Below, one piece after another: positions 1 to 5,638 of a DNA stretch of 5,638 bases. The stretch covers positions 1-5,638 of the forward strand of contig JAGAWH010000065.1 of assembly GCA_017941505.1 (NCBI GenBank). The letters are read 5' to 3'. This DNA is from Faecalicoccus sp. (GTDB taxonomy: Bacteria > Bacillota_I > Bacilli_A > Erysipelotrichales > Erysipelotrichaceae). Position 1 is the stretch's first letter. Each line of letters starts with the position of its first letter. The translations under genes were made by a program, and so were the position numbers. The notes beneath the pieces are model-generated. The model had not been told where the DNA came from. It saw only the letters and a list, made by a program, of their open reading frames with translations, and made no database searches.

Positions 1-1
1 A

Positions 2-70
2 TTAAAGAACCGTAGAACGTCGAAAAACTTTGATATCCAGGAAAAAGCTGAAAAGCCAAAGCAAATATAA
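2..70 (+). CDS. Possible C-terminal tail of an upstream gene (partial)
   Basis: Frame 2 is open from the window edge to a TAA at 68-70 and encodes 22 residues of a strongly charged tail, including the stretch FDIQEKAEKPKQI. This composition resembles the hydrophilic C-terminus of a cytoplasmic or membrane protein on the same strand as all other genes here. No domain can be named from so short a piece. After the stop the same frame stays open again until a TAA at 152-154, so an in-frame stop or a frameshifted end is also possible. This is weak evidence; the sequence left of the window would settle it. Confidence 0.2.
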   Translation, partial: LKNRRTSKNFDIQEKAEKPKQI

Positions 71-156
71 ATTCCTCCGATGTCGCATCCGTGGAGATTG
101 TCATCGTTTCAGAATCACAAGGAACATGCGCATCAGTATCACAAGTATGCATAAAA

Positions 157-179
157 ATAAGCGGGATTTTCCCGCTTAT
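157..179 (-). terminator. Perfect 9-bp hairpin, terminator-like on the minus strand
   Basis: ATAAGCGGG at 157-165 pairs perfectly with CCCGCTTAT at 171-179 around a 5-nt ATTTT loop. Read on the minus strand, the stem is followed directly by five T residues (complement of the A run at 153-157), which is the form of an intrinsic terminator. On the + strand the stem is preceded by A residues but followed by CATCGAACTATTTT, a poor U tract. It may act in both directions, closing an upstream + strand transcript and blocking antisense transcription from the right. No minus-strand gene that it would serve is visible. Confidence 0.5.
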
Positions 180-252
180 CATCGAACTATTTTGGGACAT
201 TTTCCCTTAATATTGACATTGTATTCTCATTTTCGATTTGTTGAAAATAGTT

Positions 253-258
253 TATAAT
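253..258 (+). promoter_or_regulatory. Likely -10 box of the PAP2-ktrB-ktrA operon
   Basis: A perfect TATAAT lies 7 nt before the ATG at 266. The matching -35 region is poor: a 17-nt spacer places TTTTCG at 230-235, with 3 of 6 consensus bases. A start site the usual 6-8 nt past the box falls at about 265-267, on the start codon itself. A perfect TTGACA at 213-218 lies 34 nt upstream of TATAAT, too far to form a normal sigma-70 type pair. An overlapping alternative -10, GATAAT at 260-265, would start inside the gene. Confidence 0.45.
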
Positions 259-265
259 TGATAAT

Positions 266-766
266 ATGAGTAAAGAAACATACATCCGGTGGATGAATTA
301 TCTAAAAGAAAGACCAAAGCTGGTTTTATGGATGCATATTTTGAACCAGATTGCGACCGGAAGTGTTTATCTATGTTATCCGAACTTGTTGATATGGTGT
401 TATTTGAATCGAAAGGAAATGTTGGTCAAAGCGATATTGGTACCGGGTATTTCCTTTATTCTTATCAGTTTATTTCGTAAATGGATTAACCGTCCCCGTC
501 CTTATACTGAATATGAGACACCTTCTGCGATATATAAGGAAGTAAAAGGGAATTCTTTTCCCAGCCGGCATATTTTTTCGGTATTTGTGATAGCGGGAAC
601 ATGGGCTGCCATATATCCCAATATGGTACCGGCCTTAGCGTTATGCGCTATCGGTATTGTGTTAGCGATTGTTCGAGTAGTTTCCGGTGTACATTACATC
701 AGTGATGTAGTGGCAGGGGCATTACTTGGCTTATTGGCTGCGTTTATTGGTTTTTCTTTGTTTTGA
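266..766 (+). CDS. PAP2-family membrane phosphatase (lipid phosphatase)
   Basis: This is a small integral membrane phosphatase of 166 residues, of the type that dephosphorylates undecaprenyl pyrophosphate, phosphatidylglycerol phosphate or related lipid phosphates on the outer face of the membrane. All three PAP2 signature blocks are present. Motif 1 is R71-x6-R78-P79, with Arg where Lys is usual. Motif 2 is SFPSRH at 97-102, with catalytic His102 and Arg where the common PSGH form has Gly. Motif 3 is R137-x5-H143-x3-D147. Hydrophobic segments lie near 18-45, 52-70, 103-135 and 145-165. The ATG at 266 has no Shine-Dalgarno sequence; the next in-frame ATG (293) is not better. The stop codon overlaps the ribosome binding site of the downstream potassium transporter gene. 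The substrate cannot be read from sequence; a BcrC- or PgpB-like role is inferred from size and motifs. Confidence 0.9.
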   Translation: MSKETYIRWMNYLKERPKLVLWMHILNQIATGSVYLCYPNLLIWCYLNRKEMLVKAILVPGISFILISLFRKWINRPRPYTEYETPSAIYKEVKGNSFPSRHIFSVFVIAGTWAAIYPNMVPALALCAIGIVLAIVRVVSGVHYISDVVAGALLGLLAAFIGFSLF

Positions 767-769
767 GGA
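765..769 (+). promoter_or_regulatory. Ribosome binding site that sets the ktrB start
   Basis: GAGGA lies 7 nt upstream of the ATG at 777 and shares bases with the TGA stop (764-766) of the phosphatase gene. This fixes the start at 777 rather than at any upstream in-frame codon, and it implies translational coupling of the two genes. Confidence 0.75.
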
Positions 770-776
770 TGAATTT

Positions 777-2102
777 ATGTTGAAAAAGAAAAGATTAAAT
801 GCCTTTCAGTCGATATCTCTTGGTTTTCTAACGGTCATGTTGATCGGCGCTTTTTTATTGATGCTGCCGATTTCTTCCGCATCCGGTGAATGGACGCCAT
901 TAATAAATGCCTTATTTACATCCACTTCAGCCACCTGTGTGACCGGGCTTGTGGTATACGATACCGCAACCCATTGGTCTATGTTTGGTCAGCTGGTGAT
1001 TTTGATTTTAATTCAAATCGGCGGTCTTGGTGTTATCTCTTTTACGGGTTATATATTGCTGCTGTTTGGAAAAAAGATTGGGTTGGATGAACGAAATAAA
1101 ATGCAGACTGCCATATCGGCTCCCAGCCTGCAGGGAATTGTCAAGATGACTATCTTTATTTTAAAGGTCACAGCTCTTGTAGAAGGTACATGTGCTGTGT
1201 TGTTAAGCATCCGCTTTATCCCTGATTTCGGTTTCTTAAAAGGAGTATGGTACAGTATTTTCCATTCTATATCCGCATTTTGTAATGCAGGATTTGATTT
1301 AATGGGAATTCAAAGTCCGTTTTCTTCTTTGACCGGTTATCAGGATTCTGCACTTGTAAATTTAGTAATCATTTCATTGATCTTGATCGGTGGTATCGGC
1401 TTTACCACATGGGATGATTTTAAGCAGCATCGATATCACTTTCAAAAGTATCGTCTGCAGACAAAGATCGTACTTGTAAGCTCGGCTGTTTTGATCGGAA
1501 TACCGGCACTGTATTTCTTTGCCTTTGAATTTGCGGATGCTCCTTTAAAGGAAAGAATATTAAATTCTTTATTTCAGACAATTACGCCAAGAACGGCAGG
1601 ATTTAATACCGTTGATCTAAATGCCTTGGACGATTCGGGTCAGCTAATTATTATATTGTTGATGCTGGTGGGAGGAGCTTCCGGATCCACGGCAGGTGGT
1701 ATGAAGATCACAACCATTGCGGTACTGGCGATGTCGGTAATCTCTGTATTTCATCAAAGAGAAGATGTTGAGTGCTTTAACCGCCGTATTGTCAGCTCCC
1801 AGGTTCAAACAGCAGCTGCCATATTAATGATTTATTTGAGCGCATTCTTATTTGGAGGTATGTTTATCTGCTTAGCAGATGATGTAAGCTTGATGGCTGC
1901 CTTATTTGAATCCGCTTCTGCGATTGCCACGGTGGGATTAACACTTGGAATTACACCAAATTTATGTATCGCATCCAAGATATTGTTGATTATTATGATG
2001 TATTTAGGAAGAATCGGAGGCTTGACCTTTGCCTATGCAACCATTAACCGCTTAAAAAAGGAACAGGGTAAACTTCCGAAAGAAGACATTGCGATTGGAT
2101 AG
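777..2102 (+). CDS. ktrB: KtrB/TrkH-type potassium uptake channel subunit
   Basis: This 441-residue membrane protein is the pore subunit of a Ktr/Trk potassium uptake system. All four pore loops of the family can be seen, each with its filter glycine: CVTGL (54-58, Gly57), CNAGF (169-173, Gly172), RTAGFN (272-277, Gly275) and TVGLT (385-389, Gly387). The intramembrane gating loop GGASGSTAGGMK (299-310) and the last pore helix with Arg412 in GRIGGLT are also typical; GRIGPLT is a common form in relatives. The length matches KtrB. The reading frame could extend to 726, but that stretch overlaps the phosphatase gene and lacks a binding site, so ATG 777 is preferred. The RCK partner follows 9 nt downstream, with its binding site over the ktrB stop. 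Such systems import K+ and, in relatives, are coupled to Na+ and controlled by nucleotides bound to the RCK subunit. Confidence 0.95.
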   Translation: MLKKKRLNAFQSISLGFLTVMLIGAFLLMLPISSASGEWTPLINALFTSTSATCVTGLVVYDTATHWSMFGQLVILILIQIGGLGVISFTGYILLLFGKKIGLDERNKMQTAISAPSLQGIVKMTIFILKVTALVEGTCAVLLSIRFIPDFGFLKGVWYSIFHSISAFCNAGFDLMGIQSPFSSLTGYQDSALVNLVIISLILIGGIGFTTWDDFKQHRYHFQKYRLQTKIVLVSSAVLIGIPALYFFAFEFADAPLKERILNSLFQTITPRTAGFNTVDLNALDDSGQLIIILLMLVGGASGSTAGGMKITTIAVLAMSVISVFHQREDVECFNRRIVSSQVQTAAAILMIYLSAFLFGGMFICLADDVSLMAALFESASAIATVGLTLGITPNLCIASKILLIIMMYLGRIGGLTFAYATINRLKKEQGKLPKEDIAIG

Positions 2103-2108
2103 GAGGAG
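2101..2108 (+). promoter_or_regulatory. Strong ribosome binding site of ktrA overlapping the ktrB stop
   Basis: AGGAGGAG begins inside the TAG stop (2100-2102) of ktrB and ends 3 nt before the ATG at 2112. The core AGGAGG (2101-2106) is 5 nt from the start codon. This is a near-ideal anti-16S match and points to coupled translation of the channel and its gating subunit. Confidence 0.8.
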
Positions 2109-2111
2109 CAT

Positions 2112-2762
2112 ATGAAATCCATTCTAGTAGTCGGCTTAGGCCGTTTTGGCAGACACGTCTGCCGAAAGTTGAGTGATTTAAATGCCGAAGTGATGGCTGT
2201 TGATACAAAGGAGTCAAGAGTTAACGCTGTGCTTGACTATGTAGAGAAAGCGCAGATTGGTAATGCGGCGAGCGGCAATTTTGTTGATTCCCTGGGTGTA
2301 TCCGATTTTGATGTATGCTTTGTATGTATCGGTGATGATTTCCAAAATTCATTGGAAGTTACCTCCTTGTTAAAGGAAAAAGGTGCTAAATGGGTAGTAT
2401 CCAGAGCAGCCAGAGACGTTCATGCCAAATTTTTATGGCGAAATGGAGCAGATGATGTCATTTATCCGGAAAAGGAACTGGCGGAATGGACGGCTGTTCA
2501 ATACAGCTCGGATATTATCCGTGATTTTGTAAAGCTGGATGATAACAGCGCCATTGTTGAGGTTGTCATTCCAAGTGGCTGGATTGGCAAAACGGTAAAG
2601 GAGGTTAATGTAAGAGAACGTTTCAACATTAATCTTTTAGCCTTTAAATCAGGCAAAAATTACGATCCTTCGATCGGGCCGGATACGGTATTTGAATCCG
2701 GAAAGACATTACTGGTTATGGGAAAACAAGATGATATTTTTAAATGTTTTAAGGTAAAATAA
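2112..2762 (+). CDS. ktrA: KtrA/TrkA RCK-domain gating subunit of potassium uptake
   Basis: This is a cytoplasmic regulator of 216 residues with one RCK_N and one RCK_C domain, the KtrA arrangement rather than the tandem TrkA form of about 450 residues. The Rossmann nucleotide site is intact: Gly8-Leu-Gly10-Arg-Phe-Gly13 after the first strand, and Asp31 at the end of the second (AVD), the residue that usually contacts a nucleotide ribose. The GADDVIYPEKE segment (112-122) is typical of KtrA and leads into the crossover helix. Residues about 140-216 form the RCK_C (TrkA_C) domain, which binds cyclic di-AMP in several Bacillota KtrA proteins; that is family knowledge and not shown here. The protein is expected to form an octameric ring under the KtrB dimer and gate it by ATP/ADP binding. 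Confidence 0.95.
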   Translation: MKSILVVGLGRFGRHVCRKLSDLNAEVMAVDTKESRVNAVLDYVEKAQIGNAASGNFVDSLGVSDFDVCFVCIGDDFQNSLEVTSLLKEKGAKWVVSRAARDVHAKFLWRNGADDVIYPEKELAEWTAVQYSSDIIRDFVKLDDNSAIVEVVIPSGWIGKTVKEVNVRERFNINLLAFKSGKNYDPSIGPDTVFESGKTLLVMGKQDDIFKCFKVK

Positions 2763-2776
2763 GGATAAAATAAGGA
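2755..2776 (+). repeat. Exact tandem repeat of 11 bp spanning the ktrA stop
   Basis: TAAAATAAGGA occurs twice in a row (2755-2765 and 2766-2776). The first copy contains the ktrA stop (TAA 2760-2762) and the second creates another in-frame TAA at 2766-2768. Each copy carries an AGGA. Only the second, extended to AGGAAGGA (2773-2780), is properly spaced (7 nt) from the reductase ATG at 2788. This looks like a replication-slippage duplication. Confidence 0.8.
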
Positions 2777-2787
2777 AGGAAAGATTT

Positions 2788-3897
2788 ATGACAAATTCGA
2801 ATAAGCTGGGTTTTGGCTTGATGCGTTTACCAAGACTGCCGGATGGTACTATTGATATTGAACAGGTGAAAGTCATGGTGGATAAATTTATGGATGCCGG
2901 TTTTACCTACTTTGATACCGCGTATGTGTATGAGGGAAGCGAAGAAGCAGCCCGTAAAGCTTTAGTGGAAAGACATCCAAGAGATAGCTATACATTGGCA
3001 ACAAAATTAAATGCCGGATATCATGCGGTAACCTGTGAACAGGATGCCAAGGATCAGTTCTATACCAGTTTAGAAAGAACCGGTGCCGGCTATTTTGATT
3101 ATTATCTGCTGCATGCTTTGCAGCCATCAAATATCGATAAATATAACGATTATCATATTTGGGATTTTGCCAAAGAATTAAAGGAAAAGGGTTTAGTTAA
3201 AAACTACGGTTTCTCTTTTCATTCCACCCCGGAGATGTTGGATGAATTACTCACAAAACATCCGGATGTTGACTTTATTCAGCTGCAGATCAACTATGCC
3301 GATTGGGACAACCCGGCTGTTCGCTCCAGAGAGTGCTTAGAGGTTGCCCGCAAGCACAACAAACCGGTTGTAGTTATGGAGCCAATTAAAGGTGGTACGC
3401 TTGCCAATCCGGCAAAACAGGTTGCCGAAGTATTTGATCAAGCCGATCCGAACGCATCTTATGCATCATGGGCTGTGCGCTTTGTAGCCAGTCAGGAAGG
3501 TGTATTTAAAGTGTTATCCGGAATGTCAAATAATGAGCAGATGGATAATAATCTTTCCTATATGAAAGATTTCAAGCCATTGGATGAAAAGGAACGTGCA
3601 GTTATTAAAAAAGTGCAGGATATTTTGAATTCCATTGATTCTATTCCATGTACAAAGTGCAGCTATTGTACACCGGGATGTCCAATGCAGATTCCTATTC
3701 CATCCATCTTTGACGCAAGAAATCGTCAATTGTTGTTTAACGCCATTGAAGATGGTAATAAACGCTATGCCAATGCGACAAAAAATGCGTCATATGCATC
3801 CGATTGTATCCAATGTGGTCAATGTGAGGCAGCCTGCCCTCAACATATTAATATCATTGAGCGCCTTGTACAGTGCGCCGAGGTTTTTGATCAATAA
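2788..3897 (+). CDS. Aldo/keto reductase with C-terminal double 4Fe-4S domain
   Basis: This 369-residue protein joins an aldo/keto reductase (AKR) barrel (about 6-265) to a ferredoxin-like tail (about 285-360), the architecture of the COG1453 group. The AKR catalytic set is present: Asp43 and Tyr48 in FDTAYVYEGSE, Lys73 in ATKLN and His109 in DYYLLHA. The tail holds two CX2CX2CX3CP motifs, Cys288/291/294/298 and Cys340/343/346/350, each followed by a short Ile-rich stretch, and should bind two 4Fe-4S clusters. AKRs reduce aldehydes or ketones with NADPH; the clusters suggest electron exchange with a ferredoxin or flavoprotein. The natural substrate of this group is not something I can assign. 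The protein has no signal peptide or membrane segment, so it should be cytoplasmic. It starts 25 nt after ktrA behind a strong binding site (2773-2780) and is followed 22 nt later by the EIIB-ROK gene, with no terminator in either gap. Confidence 0.93.
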   Translation: MTNSNKLGFGLMRLPRLPDGTIDIEQVKVMVDKFMDAGFTYFDTAYVYEGSEEAARKALVERHPRDSYTLATKLNAGYHAVTCEQDAKDQFYTSLERTGAGYFDYYLLHALQPSNIDKYNDYHIWDFAKELKEKGLVKNYGFSFHSTPEMLDELLTKHPDVDFIQLQINYADWDNPAVRSRECLEVARKHNKPVVVMEPIKGGTLANPAKQVAEVFDQADPNASYASWAVRFVASQEGVFKVLSGMSNNEQMDNNLSYMKDFKPLDEKERAVIKKVQDILNSIDSIPCTKCSYCTPGCPMQIPIPSIFDARNRQLLFNAIEDGNKRYANATKNASYASDCIQCGQCEAACPQHINIIERLVQCAEVFDQ

Positions 3898-3905
3898 ACT
3901 ATTTT

Positions 3906-3913
3906 AAAGGAGA
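3906..3913 (+). promoter_or_regulatory. Ribosome binding site of the EIIB-ROK gene
   Basis: AAAGGAGA lies 6 nt before the ATG at 3920, within the 22-nt gap after the reductase stop. It supports this start and leaves no room for a separate promoter or terminator, so the two genes are probably cotranscribed. Confidence 0.75.
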
Positions 3914-3919
3914 GAAACT

Positions 3920-5329
3920 ATGCAGAAATTTGGGGATCCAAAGGTTATTGAAGAGTTTAAAGACTATGTAAAAAAGCAGTATTCCGATCAATATGATTTA
4001 GAAGTAGTAAGTGATGAGACGATTAAATTAACCACAGACTATGCGACGGGAACGGTGAATTTCTGGGATATGGGTATCTGTGAATTAATCATTAAGGAAC
4101 CCGGAAACGATGACTATGCGTTCTATCTTCATTTTGAAATGAATGATTTAAAACATGCCATTGAACTTTACGAAGAAATGGAAGACACCCTGGTAGACAT
4201 GAAGAATAAGCAGGGAACCAGAATCTTATTCTGCTGTACGGGTGGTCTTACAACCGGTTTCTTTGCCTCAAAAATGAATGAAGCAGCCCAGGTTTTGGAT
4301 AATGATTATACCTTTGAAGCAACTTCTTATCATAATGTCTACCAAATGGGTAAAGATTTTGATGCGGTATTTTTGGCTCCTCAGATTCGATATGAATTAG
4401 AAAAGATTCAATCCGTTTTATCCAATCAGCTGGTTGATATGATTCCTGCCACTATCTTTGCGAAATTTGAACCGGGAAAGATGATGGATTTTATCGAGAA
4501 AGATTTAGCAGATTATGAGAAATCGCATACGACAAAACAGGAAATCGTTGCCAAGCAGTATAAGAACAATAAAAAAGTATTGGCGATTGGTTTTACCAAT
4601 AGTTTCTATGCCGTTAAGTTTGCCTACAGATATTATAAAAACGGTCAGGTAGAAGTGGATGACGCCGTTGTTAAGCCTAAGATTACTTTCCGTGATGTAA
4701 CGGATATTATCGATACCATGCGGATCCGCTTCCCGGAAATTGAACAGGTAACCTTTGCGATTCCGGGTGTTCTAGGCGATGACCAATATATTTTTGAGCC
4801 ATTCTCCAGTGAACATCCTGACTTCTATGGATATTTAAAGGAAAGATATCCGGATTTACCGATTTATCTTTTAAATGATATGAATGCCGTGGCTTACGGC
4901 ATTTATCAAAATACGGAAGACAATCGAAATCTGGCTTTCTATTTCCAACCGGATGATATGGCTTATGGTTCTATTGGCATCATTCACGATGGAGAGGTAA
5001 TGATGGGGCATAATAATTCAGTTGGAGAAATATCCTTTATGGCACCGATGATCAATAAATTTATACCGGATCCTATGGAACTGTTAAAAACGCCGGAAGG
5101 CACAGCACAATTTATGATGCCGTATATTGCCGGTATTATTACCATTAATGGACCGGATAAAATTTACTACCATACCCAGTTGATTCCGGAAACCGATTAT
5201 ATCGTGGAAAATCTTAAACAATATATTCCGGAAATGATGCTGCCGGAATTTGAAAAGGTGGATGACTATAAAGAAGCTATGCTATCAGGTGTATACCTGC
5301 ATTGGCTTGCACATCAAAAGAAGGTTTAG
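3920..5329 (+). CDS. Fusion of unknown domain, PTS EIIB (lactose/cellobiose type) and divergent ROK domain
   Basis: This 469-residue cytoplasmic protein has three parts. Residues 1-95 are an acidic alpha/beta region that I do not recognise. Residues about 99-192 match the EIIB domain of lactose/cellobiose PTS permeases: the loop CCTGGLTTG (105-113), with Cys106 at the phosphocysteine position, then LAPQIRYELEKIQ (152-164), which corresponds to the GPQI segment. Residues about 215-468 resemble a ROK sugar kinase: an IPG turn (281-283), LLNDMNAVAYG (317-327) with Asp320 at the catalytic-base position, YGSIGIIHDGEVMMG (349-363), GEISFM (369-374) and an IITINGPDKIYY strand. The ROK N-terminal DxGGT phosphate loop is replaced by AIGFTNS (222-228), and the zinc-binding CxCGxxGC segment is absent. 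Family knowledge gives EIIB as a phosphate carrier and ROK as kinases or repressors. I infer a phosphorylation-linked sugar sensor or regulator. A working sugar kinase with an unusual phosphate loop remains possible. No EIIA or EIIC lies in the window. Confidence 0.8.
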   Translation: MQKFGDPKVIEEFKDYVKKQYSDQYDLEVVSDETIKLTTDYATGTVNFWDMGICELIIKEPGNDDYAFYLHFEMNDLKHAIELYEEMEDTLVDMKNKQGTRILFCCTGGLTTGFFASKMNEAAQVLDNDYTFEATSYHNVYQMGKDFDAVFLAPQIRYELEKIQSVLSNQLVDMIPATIFAKFEPGKMMDFIEKDLADYEKSHTTKQEIVAKQYKNNKKVLAIGFTNSFYAVKFAYRYYKNGQVEVDDAVVKPKITFRDVTDIIDTMRIRFPEIEQVTFAIPGVLGDDQYIFEPFSSEHPDFYGYLKERYPDLPIYLLNDMNAVAYGIYQNTEDNRNLAFYFQPDDMAYGSIGIIHDGEVMMGHNNSVGEISFMAPMINKFIPDPMELLKTPEGTAQFMMPYIAGIITINGPDKIYYHTQLIPETDYIVENLKQYIPEMMLPEFEKVDDYKEAMLSGVYLHWLAHQKKV

Positions 5330-5352
5330 TGGAGTTTTTGCTCCACTTTTTT
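5328..5352 (+). terminator. Intrinsic terminator after the EIIB-ROK gene
   Basis: AGTGGAG (5328-5334) pairs with CTCCACT (5341-5347) around a TTTTTG loop, and a run of six T (5347-5352) follows. The left arm begins inside the TAG stop codon, so termination is placed immediately at the end of the gene. It separates the upstream transcription unit from the glucosidase gene. Confidence 0.9.
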
Positions 5353-5377
5353 GGATGCCATCTTGCTTAAAAGGGCA

Positions 5378-5638
<261 letters not shown>

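Larger units (their letters stand above)
1..265. other. Left-edge intergenic region without a convincing gene
   Basis: No reading frame here gives a protein I recognise. The longest + frame (30-257) starts at TTG, is very rich in Arg and Lys and has no ribosome binding site. A minus-strand frame is open from about 195 to the left edge, but its product is also unconvincing. What can be seen is a possible C-terminal stub of an upstream gene (2-70), a short open stretch in the same frame (71-154), a perfect hairpin (157-179) and a TATAAT box (253-258). The AT-rich part from about 180 to 265 looks like the promoter region of the following phosphatase gene. Confidence 0.6.

Noticed and set aside
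1..195. Minus-strand open frame with an AGGGAAA-like site before ATG
   Set aside because: The product looks random in composition, the frame crosses the hairpin stem, and every clear gene lies on the other strand; it also runs off the edge so cannot be judged.
213..218. Perfect TTGACA as a -35 box
   Set aside because: No acceptable -10 lies 15-19 nt downstream, and TATAAT at 253 is 34 nt away.
30..257. 75-codon + strand reading frame in the left region
   Set aside because: It starts at TTG without a binding site, is extremely basic, crosses the hairpin and promoter region, and resembles no protein.
1..265. Cyclic di-AMP (ydaO-type) riboswitch ahead of the potassium genes
   Set aside because: This control is common for potassium uptake genes, but the space is too short and the conserved core elements are not seen.
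726..776. Longer ktrB start upstream of 777
   Set aside because: The extension lies over phosphatase coding sequence and has no binding site; GAGGA at 765-769 is well placed for ATG 777, which gives a normal KtrB N-terminus.
3424..3894. Hexapeptide AEVFDQ occurring twice in the reductase (213-218 and 364-369)
   Set aside because: The DNA copies differ and the segments lie in unrelated parts of the fold; most likely coincidence.

Overview
The window is low-GC bacterial DNA with every recognisable gene on the + strand. It has strong purine-rich ribosome binding sites, short gaps, TTA-rich leucine codons and a TGA that works as a stop. Together with a KtrAB-type potassium system and a phospho-beta-glucosidase gene, this suggests a fermentative Bacillota species. 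A member of the Erysipelotrichia would fit, but that is an impression from gene style and not a measured placement.

Layout. Positions 1-265 hold no convincing gene: there is a possible C-terminal stub of an upstream gene (2-70), a perfect 9-bp hairpin (157-179) and a TATAAT box (253-258) just before the first gene. Three envelope genes follow: a small PAP2 membrane phosphatase (266-766), a KtrB/TrkH potassium channel subunit (777-2102) and its KtrA/TrkA RCK gating subunit (2112-2762). Here each stop codon overlaps or touches the next ribosome binding site. An aldo/keto reductase with two C-terminal 4Fe-4S motifs (2788-3897) comes next. It is followed by a 469-residue protein (3920-5329) that joins an unknown N-terminal domain, a lactose/cellobiose-type PTS EIIB domain and a divergent ROK-type sugar kinase domain. 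A strong intrinsic terminator (5328-5352) ends this run. A new promoter with an extended -10 then drives a GH1 6-phospho-beta-glucosidase gene that runs off the right edge.

How it fits together. The first three genes form a translationally coupled envelope/ion-homeostasis operon. The reductase and the EIIB-ROK protein may be cotranscribed with it, since no terminator is visible between 266 and 5329. The EIIB-ROK fusion is the most unusual item. It keeps the EIIB phosphocysteine, but its ROK half has lost the N-terminal phosphate-binding motif and the zinc-binding cysteines. It therefore looks more like a phosphorylation-dependent sugar sensor or regulator than an ordinary transporter subunit or kinase. 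The phospho-beta-glucosidase next door suggests a beta-glucoside or related sugar context.
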